A stretch of DNA of 29,909 nucleotides, from the IMG/VR virus record IMGVR_UViG_3300042473_000568, positions 1-29,909 of that record. The stretch is one strand, 5' to 3'. This document shows, in pieces, positions 13,282 to 23,271 of the stretch. This DNA comes from a virus. Numbering within the stretch: the first letter of the stretch is position 1; the number at the start of each line of letters is the position of its first letter. A program made the translations under genes and the position numbers. The notes below the pieces were generated by a model, which was given only the letters and a program-made list of their open reading frames with translations, was not told where the DNA came from and ran no database searches.

Positions 13282-16200
13282 ATGCCTAAGCTCGTTGACG
13301 TTGAAAATATCGGGTTGATTGAGGTGCCCGACGACATGGGTGAAAACGAGCTTCTAGAGTTCGTTGGTACGTTAGATCAAGGCGCGCTACCCGCCGCAGG
13401 ATCCGCGCTGATGCGCGAAGGTGGCCGCATGGTCGGTGGAGGTATGATGGGCCTGACGCGTGTAGGCCTCGAAGAGCCAGCGCCATTAATCTCAGCAGCA
13501 CAGGCTGAAAGCCCAGCTGCGATGGCGGCCTACGAACGTAGGCAGGCAGCCTGGGAAAAGCGCGTCAAGGAGGTGTCGCCGGAGGAAACCATGGCTCGTG
13601 CAGCGATGCTTGAGGCCAGCCCGACATTCCAGATGGGCAAGGCGCTTCAAGAGGGCGCAAGAGAAGCATTCCCAGTCAATCCCCTTCGAGAAGATGATTT
13701 TCTCACACAAGTAGCAAGCGGGCTCGGCTCTTTGCCGGTGTCAGCGATGCCTGGAGGCCAGATTGTGTACGGACTCAGCACCGCAGAAGATGCGGCTCAA
13801 CGGGCTGGCCAGTTTTACGACGCCAAGATCGCGCAGGCATTGGCTGAAGGGAACATAACAGAGGTCAATCGCCTACAAGCTGAAAAGCCTACCAAACAGT
13901 ACCAAGCGGCTTTTTACACTGCGCCGATTGGTGGGCTTACGGAGCGGGTTATCGGAGCGGTGCCGGCAATCAATCAGGCGATAGCGGGCAAGGCAGGAAA
14001 AAACCTCCTACAAGATATCTTAAAACCGTTGGTCGGAGAAGCTGGTCAGGAGGGGTCAGAGCAATGGCTTGGCAACGCAGTCGCCAGGAAGACTTACAAC
14101 CCCGATCAGAAACTAAGCGAAGGCGTTTATGATTCGACTTCAGTCGGCGGAACGGTAGGTGGCCTGGTTGGATTAGTGACTGGCGGAGCAGGCCGTTATG
14201 GACGAGTTCGCAGGATGGGCCAGATCCAGGAGCAACGCCTTGTCGAAGGGCCTGCACCTGGAGGGCAGCGCCTTCAGGAAATCATCGACCGCCAAGCAGC
14301 CGGCGTCGCTGCTATCGGCGGCGATCCCAACCTCCCACTCCCCAACGCCACCGCCACCCTTGCTGGCATCAACTCCGGCGGCGCGCCTTCTGGACCGATT
14401 AAGCTCGTACCTCCAGGTAGGGCTGTTGTGCCGGCAGATGAAGAAGCCAAGATTCCAGACATAGCCCTAGAGACGGACGTAGGTGATGAGGAGACCCCAT
14501 CCGAAGTTACCGCTGTTGCGCCTGAGACGGTCGCTGCCGCTGAGACATCGGTCTCTACTACTCCCACCGAAGTCCAGCCGCTGACGGTTGAGGAGACTCA
14601 GGAATTTCTCTCAATCGTTGACGCCATCGGAGAAGGCTCAGTCACTGATGTTCTCCTTACTGATGAAGAGTTGATTCGTTTCGAGGGTTTTGTTGGCCGT
14701 ATTCGCCAGCTGCAAGATGCTGGGTTTCAGTTCGATGAGACCACGGGGTGGACTAAGCCTGAAGCTGCGGCCACCCCCGCCGTGGCCGAGACGCCGGCCG
14801 CGCCACAAGAGCCAACCCCGTTCAAGGTGGCGCCTGATTTCCGGTACACGATCACGGAGGCTCCGAATTACGGGTTTAGCCCGCTTTTATACGAAGACGC
14901 GGACTTCGATCTGGAGAGACTTCAAACACAAGCGGAACGAGGTCGTCTAACTGCGGAAGGATTTGCCCAATCCGAAATCGGAATGCGGATGGACAGCAGT
15001 CAGATGAGCGGTGTTAACAGCGGTTTAAAGGTAGATCCCGTTGGGACCATCAAAGCCTTGAGGGCCGCGCTGGTTCCTGCGCCGGCTGCGACTCCCACTC
15101 CCGCTGCTGTACCCACCTCACGCACGTTCCCGTTCCAGAACCGCACCGTGGATGGGATGATTGATCGTGACACTGGCGACATCGTTGCCTTCGCTAAGTC
15201 GATCGTTGGTAAACCTGAAGAACGTGGAAGCCAACCGAAGTACACCATCAGGGTTGATGAGGACGTCACGATTGAAGCGCAGTCCGAAAAGTCACTCGAC
15301 AATGCTCTTCAGAAGATTTCCAGCGGCGCTCCAGTTCGCGTGTTCCGGAACGCTGGTAAGGGTGTGACGCTGGATTTCAATAAGCCAGGGCCGGTGACGC
15401 CGACTCCTGCAAAACCACCCACCCCCGCCCCCGCACCCCGCCCCGCCCCTGCTGCTACACCCGCAATCGCCAACCAAAACGTTGGTCACGGGAAGTACGC
15501 CGCCCTCTTAGTCAAAGACCTCTTCGCGCAACAGCCGGACTACGCTATGTGGTTGGTCCGAAGCACCAGGAGCGCCGCCCCTGGGTCGCGCTCGCGCCAA
15601 GTTGGCGACTACATTAATTCACTGCCGGAATACCAGAACGCGGTCACAGAAGAGAAAGCGAAAGCCGAAGCAATCCTTACCGATGAAAACCAATCCTTCC
15701 TCACTGGCCTCAAGATTAAAGCCCGGCAGAACCCAGATGGTAGCATCACCCTCCGGGGTAAGACTTACGACCGCAAAGAAGAACTCACCAATGCCGGCGG
15801 ACGATATTCCGGAGCAGACAAGTCCTACACCATCTCTGCCGCCGGTCTTGGGCAGTTTATCGAGCGATCAAGAGCTGATTCGGGAGCTACTGGCGGACAA
15901 AGAAGTAGTAGCCCGGCTTATTCCCGTGATGTTGAACTCCGAAAACTCCGAGAGAATGCGGACAACCGGCCCGACCGAAGCGGATTGGACGGAGGCGTTG
16001 ACAAGTATCTTGACGTAGAAACTCAGGAGCTTATCCGCCAAGGTGAAGAGTTTGGCATCCCAAGAGAAGTTGGAGATGAGCAGATTGAAGACGCGGCCAT
16101 GATAGTGCGAGCGTTTGCGGAACGAGACACCCGGCCGTTCTTCATGCTTTCCAGCGCACCTGGAACCGGAAAGACCTTCGTGTTGGGGGCTGCTATTCGC

Positions 16201-19200
16201 GAGATAAAGGATAATTATTTCGCCCGCAAGATCATCTACGTGACCCTCAATCAAGGGTTGATTAATCAGATCAAACAGGATCTCAAGGCTTACAATATCG
16301 GCCCCGTGAAGTTTATCACCTACTCGGAGATGAAGAATCTCCCAGCGGAAGACTCAGACGTGATAATCTTCGACGAAGCGCACGCGATCAAGAACCTGGC
16401 TGGAAGCGGCTCAGAGCAGGCTAAGAAGGCTCAAGAGTGGATTCTTAAGACCAAGTTCCCAATCTTCTCAACCGCGACGCCGTTCGAGAACCCGACTCAG
16501 ACAGCCTACCTGCTGAACACTGGAATCTTTGATTCGTTCAACGGTGATTACAAACAGTTTGCTGCGGCCTACGGAGCAACTCCAATCAAAGGCGAAGGTG
16601 GTCAGGTAGTAAGAACCGTTTGGCTCCCAACTAAAACCAACGAGCAGGATCAAATTGCGGCGAGAAATTTCTTCCGCAAGGAGGGTATCTTTACGGCCCG
16701 AAAGACCCGGCTGCCAGCAAGCCAAGTTGATTCGCGCCTGGTGCCCATCAAAGGGGATGAAGAATGGACCAACACCTACAATGCGTTTGCGGCTGAAGCC
16801 GAGGCTCAAAAGGGCTCCCTCGATGGCACTGAAAAGATGTGGATCATCAACTACAAGAAGCGCCTGCTGGAAGCGTCTAAGATCAAGAACGCAATCAGCG
16901 AAGCACGCCGGGCCCTCAGTGCCGGAAGATGGCCGATCATATTCGTTGAGACCAAGGCAGAGAGAAGCATCGACATCCAAGAGCAGCTGAGGCTCCAGGA
17001 GCAATTCAAGCGAGCCAAAGCCATAGCAGATAGGACGGGAGGCGAAAGGCCGAAGCGTTCGGATTACCAAGGGTTGCTGTCAGACGGCATAATTAACGTG
17101 CTGGAAGCGACGATGGGGCAAATTGGCACCACTGTAATTTCGATACCGTCCGCTGAAGACGTGATCAAAAACGAGATTGGCGCCAACGATGTCGCGATCT
17201 TCACGGGTTCGGTGTCAGATGCGCGGGCCCAGAAAAATCTCGAACTCTGGCGCGGCGACAAGCCTATGGTCCTGGTCGCCACGATGGCCAAGGGCGGCAC
17301 AGGGCTATCGTTGCACGACAAGACTGGAACGCACCCGACAACCCAGATCAACGTCAACTTGCCGTGGACCGCATCTCAGGTGGAGCAGGTGTCGCTGCGG
17401 TCTGCGCGCTACGGACTCAGAGGTAAAGCCCAGATGATGTGGCTCTTCGCGGACAACATTCCGTTTGAGCGCGAACTGGCGACCCGAGTTGGTGGCCGCA
17501 TGAGGGACATGGGCGCGCTGGTTCAAGGAGAGGTGGGAGCTACCGCTACCAACATCAAGAACTTCAATTTCGAGGATGAATCATTCTCAGAGGCTAACGC
17601 TGCTGAGGCGGCCAAGAAGGACCTGACGAAGAAGGAGCCGACGCCTCCGGTGGCACTCACACCTCCTGTTACACCCGCACCCCCAGTCGCGCCTACACCT
17701 CCGGCTACACCTACCGCTCCCAAGAAAAGCTACAAAGCCCGCGCGTGGGCGTTCAAAGGAGACATCCTGGATGACATTATCAGCCTCGGTGGCGTCATGT
17801 CTAAGTCACAGGCCAGCAAAACGGGAAGACTCAAGGCGATCAAAGACCTGTACGATGACGCTCCAACGCTAGATGTGTATTTCAATAAAATCTTTGGAGG
17901 AAGGATAAGGGGCTCAAGAAGCGCAAATCAGCCTGACGTGTTACTCCAGGAACTCGCCATGGAAAACCCTGGCAAGTACGGAGACATGAGTGTGTCTGAG
18001 TTCTGGGATGAAGTTAAGAAGGCAGCACGCGGCCGCAAGGGGGACGTCGCTGCTGCTAAAGAGGAAACTAAGGCAGCGGAAGCCGGCGCCAAAGAGGCGA
18101 TCTTACAGGCGCAGGATGAAGCCTTCGTTGATGCTCAAACCGAGGGGATGCAGAATGCTAAAGAGCAAATCTCAGTCGGAAGCCTTGCGATTGGAGACAA
18201 GTTCAAGATTCAAGGTGAACAGTTTGAGGTTACAGCTGTTACTCCAGATGGAGGTTACACGATTCGCGATGGCGATAAATTTGGAGCTCAGCAACTGACC
18301 GAATACGACACATTGTTTGTCGATGAACCTCCTGATCGCGGAGGCGGAGATGCGTTTGAATTTCCTACCGAAGGGCCGGCTGCGCCCACCGAGCGTAAGC
18401 CACGTCTCGCAGCTGGACAGAACCAGGGAGACTTAATCTCCAGCACACAGGTCGAAGACTTTGCCCTGGTTGGAGAGAAGGGTGTAGACCTCGAAGCTCG
18501 TAAGCAAAAAGCCCAGGCCGCCGCACGTGCTGCTGCTGAAGCAAAGGCTGCCCAGGACAAGGCGCAGACGCAGATAGATCTAGGCGACGCCGTCGCCGAA
18601 GCCTCCGACGCGATCGCCCAGTTCGTCGAGTCTATCACCCCTAAGGCTGGCATCACCGAGGGTCCGACGCCCGAGGAGTCTGCGCGCCGGGTTCTCGAAG
18701 CCCTCGTTAATCTGGCATCCGTCGCGATTCGAGCCGGCGTCCGAAACGCATCGCTATGGGCGACCAGCTTGCAACTGAAGCTCAGCCCGGCGTTGCAGTA
18801 CGCCTGGGACCGCGCTCAGGGATCTACGGCCGAACCCACACCAGAGGTGATCGCTGATGTAGCCACCTTGCCGGAGCGTGCGAATAGCAGCGACTTCGGT
18901 GTGATCTACAGTACGCCCGGCAAGCCTGTAACCACCAAGCGTGGCGCATACGAGGACACTGTCGCCGGCCGACGGTCTAGGACTCCTGAGGTTGTAAATG
19001 CTGGTATCCAGCTGGCGGTTGATGCGTTCAACGAGGCGGGGATTAAATTCCGCCAGGTGGCAGACGGGTTGTTCGCGCCGGTCGATGGGGTTAACCAGGA
19101 GGATGCTGGAAGAAAACTGATCGAGGTCGCCAAAAAGAAGATCGCCAAAGCTAAGTCTGATGGACGCAGCGATACCATCGCAGAACTGATTCAGTCGCTA

Positions 19201-22200
19201 CGCAACGACTTCGGAGTCTCTGAGGCATTCAGCCCTGATACCCGAGATGAACTCTACCTGATCGGTCAGTCTGAGGCGTCTGAGTTCGGCCGCAACCTGG
19301 CGAGCCTGAAGGCATCAGTGAAGGACTTCGTGGCCATGGCTCGCAATGTGCGCGGATTCCTTACATCAGCCATCTACGACAGCTTCAACGGTGAGAGCGT
19401 TAAGGGTGTGATGGACAAGATCATGACCGAGTTTCGAGGCCAGTTCACTGAAGCGGAGATACAGAAGATCGTTGGCGAGAAGCCTGACCTCCAGGAGATG
19501 CTGAATCGGTTTGGAGTCCTGGCGCTGGCCGATACCGGTGGCCGCGTTTACCGCACTGTCCAGGCGCGCCTGACTACCAAGAAGCCGAAAACTCAGAAGG
19601 AGAAACAGGAACGCGAGATTGAGAATGAAGCTATCGACCAGATTATCGAGAACGCTTTAGCCCTCGGGGTTACCGAGCCTCCCCAGCCTCCGAATCGAAA
19701 GCTCACTCCCGACGAGCGCCTCGCGCTGATGACCAAGCCTGCGACCCAGGCCAAGGTCCAGAAAGCCACCGAGGATGCAGTCAAGCAGGCCGAGTTCAAC
19801 GCTGGATGGGCGGTTATGATGGCCAGCGCAGCCGGCAATGAGGAGCTTCGCGCTCAGTATCAGGAAGCCATAGACGCCAAAGAAGAGCCCGATCCAGAGG
19901 CGATCGAGGAGGGTCTCGACCTCCCGGAGTACGCCCACTGGCGCACGATCCGCGACGGGTTCCTAAACTACTCGCCGACCACCCTGAAACTCGCCCAGGA
20001 CGTAATCCGTGGCCGGTTCAAGGGCACGCAGTTCGGAACCAAGAAGGTCACCCCTGCGGCGCCTGCCAAGATCAACCTCGTTCGCCTGGTGCAGTCTCCC
20101 AATGCCGAGATGAGCCGCGTGATCGGAGAGCAGCTGGCCGCCATCGAAGGAGTGATGGACCTGGCCGGCGCGTCCCCCGAGGCTAAAGCCCGCGTGATGC
20201 AGATGGTTACGGCCAATGTGGGGTCACAGATCCAGCTGGCCCGCCAGCGTGTGTTGAACAACTTCCTAGAGGTGAAGGCTAAGGCTGGCCCTACCACGGC
20301 CAGTGATAGTCTACAGCGGCTAATCAACGCCGGCATCACTGAAGATAAACGCTACCAATCCGAGCCCACCCGTAAACTCCTGAAGCGCGTCGCTAAGACC
20401 TACCTGACGGCCGACGAGCTTTCCGGGATGGCGACCAGGACTCGGGCCGAGAAGCTCGCGTTCCTCACCGGCAAGCTGAACCAGATCGTCGCAGCCGAGA
20501 ATCTGGCCGATGAGTGGATGCAGGGCGCTGTCTGGACTTACCTCACCGAGCGGATGATGGAAGCTGAGAACGCAGTAGTCTCCCAGATCGTGGGAGCCAA
20601 GGACGTGAGCTTCGATCCAGCACAGCCGAAGACTGATGCTCAGCTGGCGGCCGACCGGGCTAAGGCCGTCGAGCGCTTAGAAGGCGGTATCCGTGCCGGC
20701 CTGCTGGACCAGCGCATCGCTGAGAGCGTCGCTAGGAACCCCGCGTTGCAGCGGCTGGTTCCCAAGATGAGTGACCTAGTGAAGCGGGTTCTCAACACCC
20801 CGCAAGCTGGCCAGGCCAATCTAGCTAAAGCATTCTCAGAAGCGTTGCTGTCAGAACTAGCGATCGACCAGGCGCTGGCTGACAAGACTGGCGTTGCGTT
20901 AGCTAAGGCGTTCGAGGCGAAGTTTGAGCGGGCGCGCATTCAGGCGCTAGACAAGGCGACCCAGAAGCTCACCGGCAAACAACGCGAGGAGGCCGGCCCG
21001 GGCACCCCGCTCTGGCAGAAAATCGAGCAGTTCGTGAACGCAGGCGGCATGAACTCGGCGGCGCTTCTGCAAAGCATCGCGAAGAAATCAGGCTGGAAGG
21101 TTCCGACCGATGAGGAGGTTTCCCGCTTCCGAGACTTAGCGCGCCTGGAGCAGGAACTCAGCACGGCTACCGAAGAGGAGATCAACGCCGGCATCACGGA
21201 TGACATCAAGGCTGCGATGAACGAGGGCAAGCGCATGGACGTTATGCGTGAACTCCAGATGCGTTGGGCGCGGATGACCATGCCGATCCGTGGCAACAAG
21301 CAGAACCTGGCAAGGGCGGCCAAGGAATACGGGTCGGCAAACACGATTTTCAAATTTGGTTTCATCACCAAGCAGCTGATCGACGTGGCTACCCAGATGT
21401 TCGTTTACACGCCGTCGCGTGCAGGTGCGACAGCGATCCAAAGATTCATATCCAGTCGCGACCCGAATCGCACACTCCGCCTCTGGAAGGATACGGCGAC
21501 CACCCTCGAAGATGCCTACAAGGCGCGCTTCAACGCGCTTAACATGGCGTACAAATCCGCGCTCCAGGCCGCCAAAGGCCGCGCTGAAAAGGATACCATC
21601 ATGGGTCTGCAGAGCGGGATGCGGGCACTGGATCGCGCTAACGCGGAGGCTGCTGAGTACTACAAGACCGGCAAATACGCGCAGGCCACGGTGCTTCGCA
21701 TTCTTGGGCTCGCGCAGTTGTCCTATCGCTTCGCCTCATCCCTCGACGCATTCCAAGGCGTCCTGGCTGAACAACAGGAAATTGGGGCTTGGACAGAATC
21801 ACAGCTGCGCCTTCAAGGCATGGCGCCGGCCGAGGCACGTAAGGCTGCGAAGACAATTATGGGCGACGCTTTGGCTGAGTACGCGCTGGCTCAGACACTG
21901 GTCGGGGATAATCCCAATATCGCGCCCAAGGATCGTAGCGCCGCTGCATGGAACGTGGTGCGAGCACGGCAGTATCAACGCATTGCGACAGCTGGTTTGG
22001 ATGCGGGAGACATCAAAGGTATCACGCAAAATCTACGGTCTACCATTGGATGGAACGTCGAAGAGGAGGGCGGCCCTGGTGGCGTCATTGGGCAAGCGAT
22101 GAAATCCACCGGGAAAATCCTGTCGCGCGTCGGGATTCCGGATCTTCTGGGAATGTTCTCGAACGCCGTTGCAATCGGAGTCAACCGAGGGTTCACGTTT

Positions 22201-23223
22201 GCTGGCGGCGGCTTTGTTCCCAGCGCGTTTGAGGGGTCAGCCTGGTACAAGACTGAGACCGACAAGGTGCAACGGAAGATCGAGGCTGCGGCAGGATTGG
22301 GGCTTTCTGGTTTGTTTGTTGGATTAGTGCTCTCGGGCGCACTGCGAGTCTTCACTCACTGGCCTGACGACAAGGAAGAGGCTGATCTTTGGGAGCGTGA
22401 GGGTCATAAGCCGAACACCATGGAACTTGATTTACCAGGCGGGAAAATACTCCGCGTTTCGCTTAGCACTGGACCGTTCCAGTTCGTTCGACCAGCGCTG
22501 GCCGCTGTCGGTGAGCTTCAGTACCAACAAGCGAGGCGCGACCGTCTCAATCAAAAAGCTGGAGCCGCTGCCAAAAAGAAAGGTCTGAAGTTTGAGCCCC
22601 GAGAACTCACCGCCATGGATATTGTCAGCGCACTGGGTTACGGCGCCTGGTCTGCCATAGCCCAAGGGCGCACTACTTCCGGTCTTATCGGAGCCGGCAC
22701 CTATCGCGGAACAGCAGATGTAGGCAAGATCGCGGCCGCTGCCGTGAGCCCCTTGATTCCGTTTGGCCCCCTCATGCGCGAGGCAACCGCTATGTCCGGC
22801 GCGCAGTTCAATCCCAAGGACCAAACCTTCATCAACCTCCTGGTCCCGACACCCTGGAGCGGAAAGGTTGACCGAAACTTCCTGGGAGACCCGGTCGGAA
22901 CACCGCGCGCCCAGGAGCGCATCATGTCTATCCTGACCGGCGGCACTGCAATCGTGGGCGGCGAAGATCCTGATCGCGCTTACCAGGTACTAGCCAAGAC
23001 TGGATGGACGCCGGCCACCCCTCAGAGCAACAAGTTCTTTCAGTTCGGGCGCGTGCAGCGCCAGGCTACACCAGAGGAGCTGACCAGGATGCAAGAGGTG
23101 CGAGCGGTCGAGCTTAAGACCCGCATCTCGCAACTCGATCCAGCTACGGCGACCAAGAGGCAGCTGGATCGCATCGAAGATATCGCGAACGCAAAATCGA
23201 AAAAATCAGTGGGAATCCGATAA
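13282..23223 (+). CDS. Giant polyvalent protein with Snf2-like helicase core
   Basis: An unbroken 3313-codon frame. Residues 1-40 carry the IEVPDDMGENELLEFV segment seen at the start of large ejected phage proteins. About 140-310 is glycine/alanine rich with a hydrophobic stretch (VGGLVGLVTGGAG). Proline-rich linkers lie near 700-730 and 1453-1480. Near 733-761, NVGHGKYAALLVKDLF...PDYAMWLV resembles an ExoX-type C-terminal module; near 808-862 an RGKTYDRKEEL segment is a second small module. The helicase core has Walker A APGTGKT (959-965), DEAH (1031-1034), STATP (from 1063), and motif VI with Q1369, R1373, R1376 and G1378 in the Snf2 spacing. A beta-barrel-like segment is at 1634-1672 and a probable membrane helix at 3002-3025. 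The C-terminal half is long and helical. It is likely packaged and ejected to act on DNA early; substrate unknown. Confidence 0.85.
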   Translation: MPKLVDVENIGLIEVPDDMGENELLEFVGTLDQGALPAAGSALMREGGRMVGGGMMGLTRVGLEEPAPLISAAQAESPAAMAAYERRQAAWEKRVKEVSPEETMARAAMLEASPTFQMGKALQEGAREAFPVNPLREDDFLTQVASGLGSLPVSAMPGGQIVYGLSTAEDAAQRAGQFYDAKIAQALAEGNITEVNRLQAEKPTKQYQAAFYTAPIGGLTERVIGAVPAINQAIAGKAGKNLLQDILKPLVGEAGQEGSEQWLGNAVARKTYNPDQKLSEGVYDSTSVGGTVGGLVGLVTGGAGRYGRVRRMGQIQEQRLVEGPAPGGQRLQEIIDRQAAGVAAIGGDPNLPLPNATATLAGINSGGAPSGPIKLVPPGRAVVPADEEAKIPDIALETDVGDEETPSEVTAVAPETVAAAETSVSTTPTEVQPLTVEETQEFLSIVDAIGEGSVTDVLLTDEELIRFEGFVGRIRQLQDAGFQFDETTGWTKPEAAATPAVAETPAAPQEPTPFKVAPDFRYTITEAPNYGFSPLLYEDADFDLERLQTQAERGRLTAEGFAQSEIGMRMDSSQMSGVNSGLKVDPVGTIKALRAALVPAPAATPTPAAVPTSRTFPFQNRTVDGMIDRDTGDIVAFAKSIVGKPEERGSQPKYTIRVDEDVTIEAQSEKSLDNALQKISSGAPVRVFRNAGKGVTLDFNKPGPVTPTPAKPPTPAPAPRPAPAATPAIANQNVGHGKYAALLVKDLFAQQPDYAMWLVRSTRSAAPGSRSRQVGDYINSLPEYQNAVTEEKAKAEAILTDENQSFLTGLKIKARQNPDGSITLRGKTYDRKEELTNAGGRYSGADKSYTISAAGLGQFIERSRADSGATGGQRSSSPAYSRDVELRKLRENADNRPDRSGLDGGVDKYLDVETQELIRQGEEFGIPREVGDEQIEDAAMIVRAFAERDTRPFFMLSSAPGTGKTFVLGAAIREIKDNYFARKIIYVTLNQGLINQIKQDLKAYNIGPVKFITYSEMKNLPAEDSDVIIFDEAHAIKNLAGSGSEQAKKAQEWILKTKFPIFSTATPFENPTQTAYLLNTGIFDSFNGDYKQFAAAYGATPIKGEGGQVVRTVWLPTKTNEQDQIAARNFFRKEGIFTARKTRLPASQVDSRLVPIKGDEEWTNTYNAFAAEAEAQKGSLDGTEKMWIINYKKRLLEASKIKNAISEARRALSAGRWPIIFVETKAERSIDIQEQLRLQEQFKRAKAIADRTGGERPKRSDYQGLLSDGIINVLEATMGQIGTTVISIPSAEDVIKNEIGANDVAIFTGSVSDARAQKNLELWRGDKPMVLVATMAKGGTGLSLHDKTGTHPTTQINVNLPWTASQVEQVSLRSARYGLRGKAQMMWLFADNIPFERELATRVGGRMRDMGALVQGEVGATATNIKNFNFEDESFSEANAAEAAKKDLTKKEPTPPVALTPPVTPAPPVAPTPPATPTAPKKSYKARAWAFKGDILDDIISLGGVMSKSQASKTGRLKAIKDLYDDAPTLDVYFNKIFGGRIRGSRSANQPDVLLQELAMENPGKYGDMSVSEFWDEVKKAARGRKGDVAAAKEETKAAEAGAKEAILQAQDEAFVDAQTEGMQNAKEQISVGSLAIGDKFKIQGEQFEVTAVTPDGGYTIRDGDKFGAQQLTEYDTLFVDEPPDRGGGDAFEFPTEGPAAPTERKPRLAAGQNQGDLISSTQVEDFALVGEKGVDLEARKQKAQAAARAAAEAKAAQDKAQTQIDLGDAVAEASDAIAQFVESITPKAGITEGPTPEESARRVLEALVNLASVAIRAGVRNASLWATSLQLKLSPALQYAWDRAQGSTAEPTPEVIADVATLPERANSSDFGVIYSTPGKPVTTKRGAYEDTVAGRRSRTPEVVNAGIQLAVDAFNEAGIKFRQVADGLFAPVDGVNQEDAGRKLIEVAKKKIAKAKSDGRSDTIAELIQSLRNDFGVSEAFSPDTRDELYLIGQSEASEFGRNLASLKASVKDFVAMARNVRGFLTSAIYDSFNGESVKGVMDKIMTEFRGQFTEAEIQKIVGEKPDLQEMLNRFGVLALADTGGRVYRTVQARLTTKKPKTQKEKQEREIENEAIDQIIENALALGVTEPPQPPNRKLTPDERLALMTKPATQAKVQKATEDAVKQAEFNAGWAVMMASAAGNEELRAQYQEAIDAKEEPDPEAIEEGLDLPEYAHWRTIRDGFLNYSPTTLKLAQDVIRGRFKGTQFGTKKVTPAAPAKINLVRLVQSPNAEMSRVIGEQLAAIEGVMDLAGASPEAKARVMQMVTANVGSQIQLARQRVLNNFLEVKAKAGPTTASDSLQRLINAGITEDKRYQSEPTRKLLKRVAKTYLTADELSGMATRTRAEKLAFLTGKLNQIVAAENLADEWMQGAVWTYLTERMMEAENAVVSQIVGAKDVSFDPAQPKTDAQLAADRAKAVERLEGGIRAGLLDQRIAESVARNPALQRLVPKMSDLVKRVLNTPQAGQANLAKAFSEALLSELAIDQALADKTGVALAKAFEAKFERARIQALDKATQKLTGKQREEAGPGTPLWQKIEQFVNAGGMNSAALLQSIAKKSGWKVPTDEEVSRFRDLARLEQELSTATEEEINAGITDDIKAAMNEGKRMDVMRELQMRWARMTMPIRGNKQNLARAAKEYGSANTIFKFGFITKQLIDVATQMFVYTPSRAGATAIQRFISSRDPNRTLRLWKDTATTLEDAYKARFNALNMAYKSALQAAKGRAEKDTIMGLQSGMRALDRANAEAAEYYKTGKYAQATVLRILGLAQLSYRFASSLDAFQGVLAEQQEIGAWTESQLRLQGMAPAEARKAAKTIMGDALAEYALAQTLVGDNPNIAPKDRSAAAWNVVRARQYQRIATAGLDAGDIKGITQNLRSTIGWNVEEEGGPGGVIGQAMKSTGKILSRVGIPDLLGMFSNAVAIGVNRGFTFAGGGFVPSAFEGSAWYKTETDKVQRKIEAAAGLGLSGLFVGLVLSGALRVFTHWPDDKEEADLWEREGHKPNTMELDLPGGKILRVSLSTGPFQFVRPALAAVGELQYQQARRDRLNQKAGAAAKKKGLKFEPRELTAMDIVSALGYGAWSAIAQGRTTSGLIGAGTYRGTADVGKIAAAAVSPLIPFGPLMREATAMSGAQFNPKDQTFINLLVPTPWSGKVDRNFLGDPVGTPRAQERIMSILTGGTAIVGGEDPDRAYQVLAKTGWTPATPQSNKFFQFGRVQRQATPEELTRMQEVRAVELKTRISQLDPATATKRQLDRIEDIANAKSKKSVGIR

Positions 23224-23230
23224 TCCTGTA

Positions 23231-23259
23231 TTGACGTTGCGTGCCACTTGCCATACGTT
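23231..23259 (+). promoter_or_regulatory. Candidate early promoter before recT
   Basis: TTGACG at 23231-23236 is close to the sigma70 -35 consensus. With a 17-base spacer, TACGTT at 23254-23259 is a weak -10 (3 of 6). Transcription would begin near 23266, only a few bases before the ATG at 23269, so the transcript may be nearly leaderless. It is the only gap over 40 bases between the giant gene and the early operon. Confidence 0.4.
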
Positions 23260-23271
23260 GCCATACGTATG
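23248..23271 (+). promoter_or_regulatory. Tandem repeat plus palindrome over recT start
   Basis: TTGCCATACG occurs twice in direct tandem (23248-23257 and 23258-23267). The second copy runs into the perfect 10-base palindrome CATACGTATG (23262-23271), whose last three bases are the ATG. This could be an operator that a repressor uses to block the early promoter and start codon together. No binding protein is identified, although HTH genes lie in the same operon. Confidence 0.45.

Noticed and set aside
13282-23223. Virion RNA polymerase (N4-type) reading of the giant protein
   Set aside because: No T7-like polymerase motifs were found; the only clear catalytic set is the SF2 helicase.
13282-23223. 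Tape-measure protein reading of the giant protein
   Set aside because: It has a helicase core and proline linkers and is not a long uniform helix with membrane spans; the neighbours suggest a short-tailed phage.
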